This document shows, piece after piece, positions 6,998 to 11,589 of a DNA stretch of 11,589 bases. Each line of letters opens with the position of its first letter. Positions within the stretch are counted from its first letter, which is position 1. The stretch is from NCBI GenBank assembly GCA_027306955.1, contig DAHUXX010000205.1:1-11589 (forward strand), written 5' to 3'. The position numbers and the translations under genes were made by a program. This DNA comes from Acetobacteraceae bacterium (GTDB lineage: Bacteria > Pseudomonadota > Alphaproteobacteria > Acetobacterales > Acetobacteraceae). The notes beneath the pieces were generated by a model. It was not told where the DNA came from. It did no database searches and worked only from the letters and a program-made list of their open reading frames with translations.

Positions 6998-7907
6998 CCT
7001 GCCCGGCGCGGCCGCGGAAGGGCAGTCCAAGCCCGTCTCGCGGACGCTCGACGCCTGGCGGCGTTTCCGTCGTCACCGGCTCGCCGTGGTCGGCCTCGTC
7101 GTGCTGTCCATCATCGTCTTCGGCGTGGTGTTCGGTAAGCTGCTCTGGCCGACCCCGATGAGCGCGATCGACTTTTCGGCCAGCCTCGCGCCGCCGTCCG
7201 TCGCGCATCCGTTCGGTACCGACGACCTCGGCCACGACCTTCTGGCGCGCATGATCTTCGGCGGCCGCATTTCGCTTGCCGTCGGCCTCGCCGCGATGCT
7301 GGTCGCGGTCGGGCTCGGCGTGCTGGTCGGCGCCATCGCCGGCACGGCGGCCGGGCGCGTCGACACCTTCCTGATGTGGCTGACGGACCTCTTCCTCGCC
7401 CTGCCGCAGCTGCCGCTGCTGCTGCTTATCATCTACCTGTTCCGCGACACGCTGGTGCGCCTCTTCGGCGAGGAGGGCGGCATTTTCCTCATCGTCGTCG
7501 TCGTCATCGGCGCGCTGCGCTGGATGTCGATCGCGCGGATCGTGCGCGCGCAGTTCTTCTCGCTCCGCGAGAAGGAGTTCGTCGAGGCGGCGCGCGCGCT
7601 GGGCGCCTCCCGGCTGCGCGAGGTCGTCCACCATATGCTGCCAAACACGCTCGGCCCGCTCATCGTCGCCGCGACGATCGAGATCGCCAACGCCATCATC
7701 GCTGAATCCACGCTGTCCTTCCTCGGCCTCGGCTTCCCGCCCGATGTCCCGACCTGGGGGCGCCTGCTCTATGACGGGCGGAACTATCTCGACCTCGCGC
7801 CGCAATGGGCGATCTTCCCGGGCATGGCGATCTTCCTCACCGTGCTCTCCATCAGCTTCCTCGGCGACGGACTGCGCGACGCGTTCGATCCGCGACGGGT
7901 TCTCTGA
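6963..7907 (+). CDS. dppC: Peptide ABC transporter permease, DppC/OppC type
   Basis: This is the second channel subunit, partner of DppB. Its 314 residues show the OppC-type N-terminal region (DAWRRFRRHRLAVVGLVVL, residues 30-48) with the first membrane segment at about 40-62. The conserved periplasmic motif HPFGTDDLGHDLLARMIFGG is at 82-101. Further membrane segments follow, and the EAA loop is at about 196-217 (FVEAARALGASRLREVVHHM, then LP). The C-terminus GDGLRDAFDPR is standard for the family. The ATG at 6963 lies inside dppB and has only a weak ribosome binding site, so translation is probably coupled to dppB. No later ATG or GTG would keep the N-terminal region intact. The stop lies five bases before the first ATPase gene. 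Confidence 0.93.
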   Translation: MAGLTPASISADLPGAAAEGQSKPVSRTLDAWRRFRRHRLAVVGLVVLSIIVFGVVFGKLLWPTPMSAIDFSASLAPPSVAHPFGTDDLGHDLLARMIFGGRISLAVGLAAMLVAVGLGVLVGAIAGTAAGRVDTFLMWLTDLFLALPQLPLLLLIIYLFRDTLVRLFGEEGGIFLIVVVVIGALRWMSIARIVRAQFFSLREKEFVEAARALGASRLREVVHHMLPNTLGPLIVAATIEIANAIIAESTLSFLGLGFPPDVPTWGRLLYDGRNYLDLAPQWAIFPGMAIFLTVLSISFLGDGLRDAFDPRRVL

Positions 7908-7912
7908 CCCCC

Positions 7913-8880
<968 letters not shown>

Positions 8881-8884
<4 letters not shown>

Positions 8885-9855
8885 GCGCGACACCGCTCCT
8901 CAGCGTGCGCGGGCTGCGCAAGCATTTCCCGATCACCGGCGGCGTGCTGGCGCGCGAGGTCGCCCGCGTGCATGCCGTGGACGGCGTCAGTTTCGACATC
9001 GCCGAGGGTGAGACGCTGGGCCTGGTGGGCGAATCGGGCTGCGGCAAGTCCACGACCGGGCGCTGCATCCTGCGCCTGATCGAGCCGAGCGGCGGCGAGG
9101 TTCTGTTCCGCGGCCAGGACGTCACGCGGCTCGACCGCAAGGCCCTGCGCGCGCTGCGGCGCGACATGCAGATCATCTTCCAGGACCCGTTCGCCTCGCT
9201 CAATCCGCGCCACACCGTGGGCGGGATCATCGGCGAGGCGCTGGAGATCCATAACATCGGCAAGACCCGCGCGGAGCGCGAGGCCCGCATCGTCGAGCTG
9301 CTGGAAACGGTGGGCCTGCGACCCGACCACATGCGCCGCTTCCCGCACGAGTTCTCCGGCGGCCAGCGCCAGCGCATCGGCATCGCCCGCGCCCTTGCTG
9401 TCGAGCCGCGGCTCATCATCTGCGACGAACCGGTCTCGGCGCTGGATGTCTCGATCCAGGCGCAGGTGATCAACCTGCTCGAGGACCTGCAGGAACGCTT
9501 CAACCTCACCTATCTGTTCATCGCGCACGACCTGTCGGTGGTCGAGCACATCAGCGACCGCGTCGCGGTGATGTATCTCGGCCGGGTGATGGAGATCGCG
9601 CCCTCGCGCGAGCTCTACGACAACCCGCGGCATCCCTACACGGAGGCGCTGCTCTCCGCGGTGCCGATCCCGGACCCGAGGATCAAGCGCAAGCGCATCA
9701 TGCTGCAGGGCGACGTGCCCAGCCCGATCAATCCGCCCAGCGGCTGCCACTTCCACCCGCGCTGCCCGATCGCGGAAAAGCATTGCAGCCAGGAAGCGCC
9801 GTCGCTGCGCGAAACCTCGCCGGGCCACTGGGTTTCCTGCCACGTGCGCGGCTGA
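8881..9855 (+). CDS. dppF: Peptide ABC transporter ATP-binding protein, DppF/OppF type
   Basis: This is the second ATPase, expected to pair with DppD beneath the DppB/DppC channel. The 324 residues contain Walker A GESGCGKS at 50-57, Q-loop region IFQDPFASLNPR, signature FSGGQRQR from 158, Walker B LIICDEP at 178-184, and the H-loop IAHDLS with H216. Unlike DppD, it keeps the usual Asp after that histidine. The C-terminal extension has RHPYTEALL and four cysteines (C289, C295, C302, C320), as in DppD. I chose GTG 8881 because it forms a GTGA overlap with the dppD stop, the classic coupled junction, and because the family's N-terminus (LLSVRGLRKHFPI) follows at once. The open frame upstream of it is within dppD. 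This is the last gene of the operon; a hairpin lies 24 bases after the stop. Confidence 0.94.
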
Positions 9856-9879
9856 CGCGCCGGACGCCTGGCGAGCAAG

Positions 9880-9911
9880 GCGGGTGGCAGGCCAGGCGGC
9901 CCGCCACCCGC
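9880..9911. terminator. Hairpin between convergent dppF and the BNR-repeat gene
   Basis: The nine-base arms GCGGGTGGC (9880-9888) and GCCACCCGC (9903-9911) pair perfectly. One G-T and one A-T pair can be added outside, and a small GCC/GGC helix lies inside the loop. It sits 24 bases after the dppF stop and 16 bases after the stop of the minus-strand gene, so it can serve both. There is only a short TT on either flank and no long U-run, as often in GC-rich genomes. Confidence 0.6.
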
Positions 9912-9940
9912 TTCAGACGGCGATCCTTCAGACGACGATC
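9911..9940. repeat. Tandem 15-bp duplication over the BNR gene stop codon
   Basis: CTTCAGACGGCGATC (9911-9925) is followed directly by CTTCAGACGACGATC (9926-9940), with one difference (G/A at the tenth base). On the minus strand each copy carries an in-frame TGA, so the gene has its stop at 9930-9928 and a second one at 9915-9913, both preceded by nearly the same four codons. The first arm of the repeat touches the terminator hairpin. Confidence 0.75.
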
Positions 9941-11589
9941 TGGGCCACGCCCGCGGCCTTGGCGTTGAGCGCCGCGATCGGACCCGAAACGATCGCGTCG
10001 AGCGCCTTGAGCTGCGTCTCCACGCGGCCGATCACCCCGTCCGCCACCTCCGCCGCCTGCGTCGTCGGCTTCGCATCGGCGACCGCGACGGTCTCCAGCA
10101 GCTTGCCCAGCGTGTCGTTGAGACCGGACGGAAACCGCAGATGGTCGCGCGGCGTTGCCCGGTGCACGTCGACAAGCACGCCCTCCACCGCCAGCAGCTT
10201 GCCGGAGATCTCCGCCGCCTCCGTGGCGACCGCGCCGCCCGCCCACTCGCCGAGTGCGGCGAGCTGGAGCTTCATCCGGCGGATACGGGTCACCGCGTCG
10301 TTGAGCCGCGACAGGCACGACGTGACGCGCGACAGCAGGTCGAACTGCGCCGCGTACTCCTCCGGCGTCGTCGTGTACCGCGGGTCCCGCACGATGGTGA
10401 GCGGCGCGGTCTGTGTCTTCCCGCCGGCCGTGAGTGCGACCGTGTAGCTGCCTGGCACCGCGGTCGGCCCCGAGGTTGCGTCCTTGTCCGTCGCGAGCGC
10501 CTTGGTCGAGGTCGTGGCAAGCGAGGCGTCGAGCTTCACGGGCCCCTTGTGCTTCATGTCCCAAACGAAACGGTTGAGCCCCGGTTTCGTACCCGGCCGC
10601 TTTGCCGTTCCGAGATCCTTGTCGTCGCTAGCGAAACGGATGACCTCCGCGCCCTTGGCGTCGCTGATGGTGATCACCACCGGTCCTTCCACCTTGCCGT
10701 CGAGCCAATAGTGCAGGATCGCGCCGTTGGGCGGGTTCTCGCCGACGTCGAGATACTCGCGCTTCTCCGTCCCGTCCGGCCGGTCCGTGGTGCGGATGCC
10801 GCCGTTGATGCCAAAGGCGAGGCCAAAGGAGATCGGCTTGCGCACGCCGCCCAGTGCGCGGAAATGCAGCCGCGTGCGGATCGCCGTGCGCGGCGGCAGC
10901 ATCTGCGTGCCGGTGCCCGCGAGCGCGCGCAGCGGCGTGATGTCGTCCAGGATCCAGAACGACCGGCCGTGCGTGCCCGCGACGAGGTCGGTGTCCTTGA
11001 TCTTGAGGTCGTAGACCGGAACGACCGGGAAGCCGCCGCCCATGCGCTGCCAGTGGGCCCCATCGTCGAGCGACATGAACACGCCCGTCTCGGTGCCGGC
11101 GAACAGCAGGCCCTTGCGCACGGGGTCCGCGCGCACGACGCGGGTGATCTCGTCCTGCGGGAAGTCGCCGTTGATCGACTCCCAGCTCCTGCCGCCGTCA
11201 CGCGTGCGGAACAGGTACGGCTTGTAGTCCGCGAGCTTGTAGCGCGTGGCCGAGACATAGACGGTATCGGGCTCGAGCGCCGAGATCTCCACGCAGCCGA
11301 CATAGGCGAGCTCCGGCATCGCCTTCGGGGTCACGTTGGTCCAGGTCTTGCCGTCGTCGCGCGTGACGTGCACCAGCCCGTCATCCGTCGAGGCCCAGAT
11401 CTCGCCGCGGCGGTGCCGGCTCTCGACCACGGACGCGCAGGTCGCGTGCACCTCCGCCCCCGCGCTCTCGCGCGTCACGTCGCCGCCGGAATGACCCTGC
11501 CGCGACTTGTCGTTGAGGCTGAGGTCGGGGGAGATCATCTCCCAGCTCTGCCCCTCGTCGCGCGTGCGGAACACATGGTTGCCGGCGGC
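9928..11589 (-). CDS. BNR/Asp-box repeat (beta-propeller, 'glycosyl hydrolase-like') protein, C-terminal part
   Basis: The gene runs in from the right edge; the frame is open to 11589, so the 5' end and any signal peptide are missing. The 553 visible residues start with beta-propeller sequence carrying four Asp boxes of the S/T-x-D-x-G-x-x-W type: TRDEGQSW (9-16), TRDDGKTW (76-83), TRDGGRSW (119-126) and SLDDGAHW (163-170). Next come the family-typical THGRSFWILDDITPLRAL (196-213), a beta-sandwich-like region with PGLNRFVWDM (326-335) and AVPGSYTVAL (367-376) ending in RDPRY, and a helical C-terminus. Relatives, usually near 1000 residues and often exported, are annotated as glycosyl hydrolase, sialidase-like or VPS10-like. 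Asp boxes are structural, and I see no catalytic residues, so enzymatic activity is not supported. It converges on the peptide transporter, and a shared role is only a guess. The GTG at 11574 is in frame but is not the true start: it lies just ahead of an Asp box. Confidence 0.82.
   Translation of the reverse strand, partial: AAGNHVFRTRDEGQSWEMISPDLSLNDKSRQGHSGGDVTRESAGAEVHATCASVVESRHRRGEIWASTDDGLVHVTRDDGKTWTNVTPKAMPELAYVGCVEISALEPDTVYVSATRYKLADYKPYLFRTRDGGRSWESINGDFPQDEITRVVRADPVRKGLLFAGTETGVFMSLDDGAHWQRMGGGFPVVPVYDLKIKDTDLVAGTHGRSFWILDDITPLRALAGTGTQMLPPRTAIRTRLHFRALGGVRKPISFGLAFGINGGIRTTDRPDGTEKREYLDVGENPPNGAILHYWLDGKVEGPVVITISDAKGAEVIRFASDDKDLGTAKRPGTKPGLNRFVWDMKHKGPVKLDASLATTSTKALATDKDATSGPTAVPGSYTVALTAGGKTQTAPLTIVRDPRYTTTPEEYAAQFDLLSRVTSCLSRLNDAVTRIRRMKLQLAALGEWAGGAVATEAAEISGKLLAVEGVLVDVHRATPRDHLRFPSGLNDTLGKLLETVAVADAKPTTQAAEVADGVIGRVETQLKALDAIVSGPIAALNAKAAGVAQIVV

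Noticed and set aside
7805..7912. An N-terminal extension of 36 codons for DppD
   Set aside because: It lies inside dppC and encodes Arg/His-rich residues absent from the family; the ATG at 7913 gives the normal N-terminus.

Overview
The window is about 11.6 kb of GC-rich bacterial chromosome. It looks like an alphaproteobacterium of the Rhodospirillales/Acetobacteraceae type. This rests on the strong GC bias at third codon positions, the direct mutS-glnD linkage and the style of the Tat-exported peptide-binding protein; it is an impression from sequence, not a database placement.

Left part (1-3675, + strand): the last 91 codons of mutS run into glnD with a 1-base stop/start overlap. GlnD is the complete PII uridylyltransferase/uridylyl-removing nitrogen sensor. 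A 178-residue predicted secreted protein of unknown function starts inside the 3' end of glnD behind a strong ribosome binding site. Two hairpins (3693-3720 and 3741-3760) follow.

Middle (3794-3961, - strand): a 55-codon gene for a single-pass membrane protein with its own Shine-Dalgarno. It is convergent with the glnD unit and divergent from the transporter operon. It is the easiest gene here to miss.

Right-centre (4206-9855, + strand): a complete five-gene dipeptide/oligopeptide ABC importer operon: Tat-exported family 5 binding protein, two permeases and two ATPases (dppABCDF order). The genes overlap or lie within 38 bases of each other. A GC-rich hairpin sits just upstream of the first gene. 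The binding protein captures peptide in the periplasm, the DppB/DppC pair forms the channel, and the DppD/DppF pair hydrolyses ATP.

Right end (9928-11589, - strand): the C-terminal 553 residues of a BNR/Asp-box repeat protein of the 'glycosyl hydrolase-like/VPS10-like' group. It converges on dppF across a hairpin, and its N-terminus lies outside the window.

Most of the window is ordinary core and transport metabolism. I see no mobile element, CRISPR array, RNA gene or defence system. The points worth a second look are the small membrane protein, the secreted unknown protein coupled to glnD, the hairpin in the transporter leader, an unusual residue after the H-loop histidine of DppD, and a small tandem duplication that doubles the stop codon of the BNR gene.
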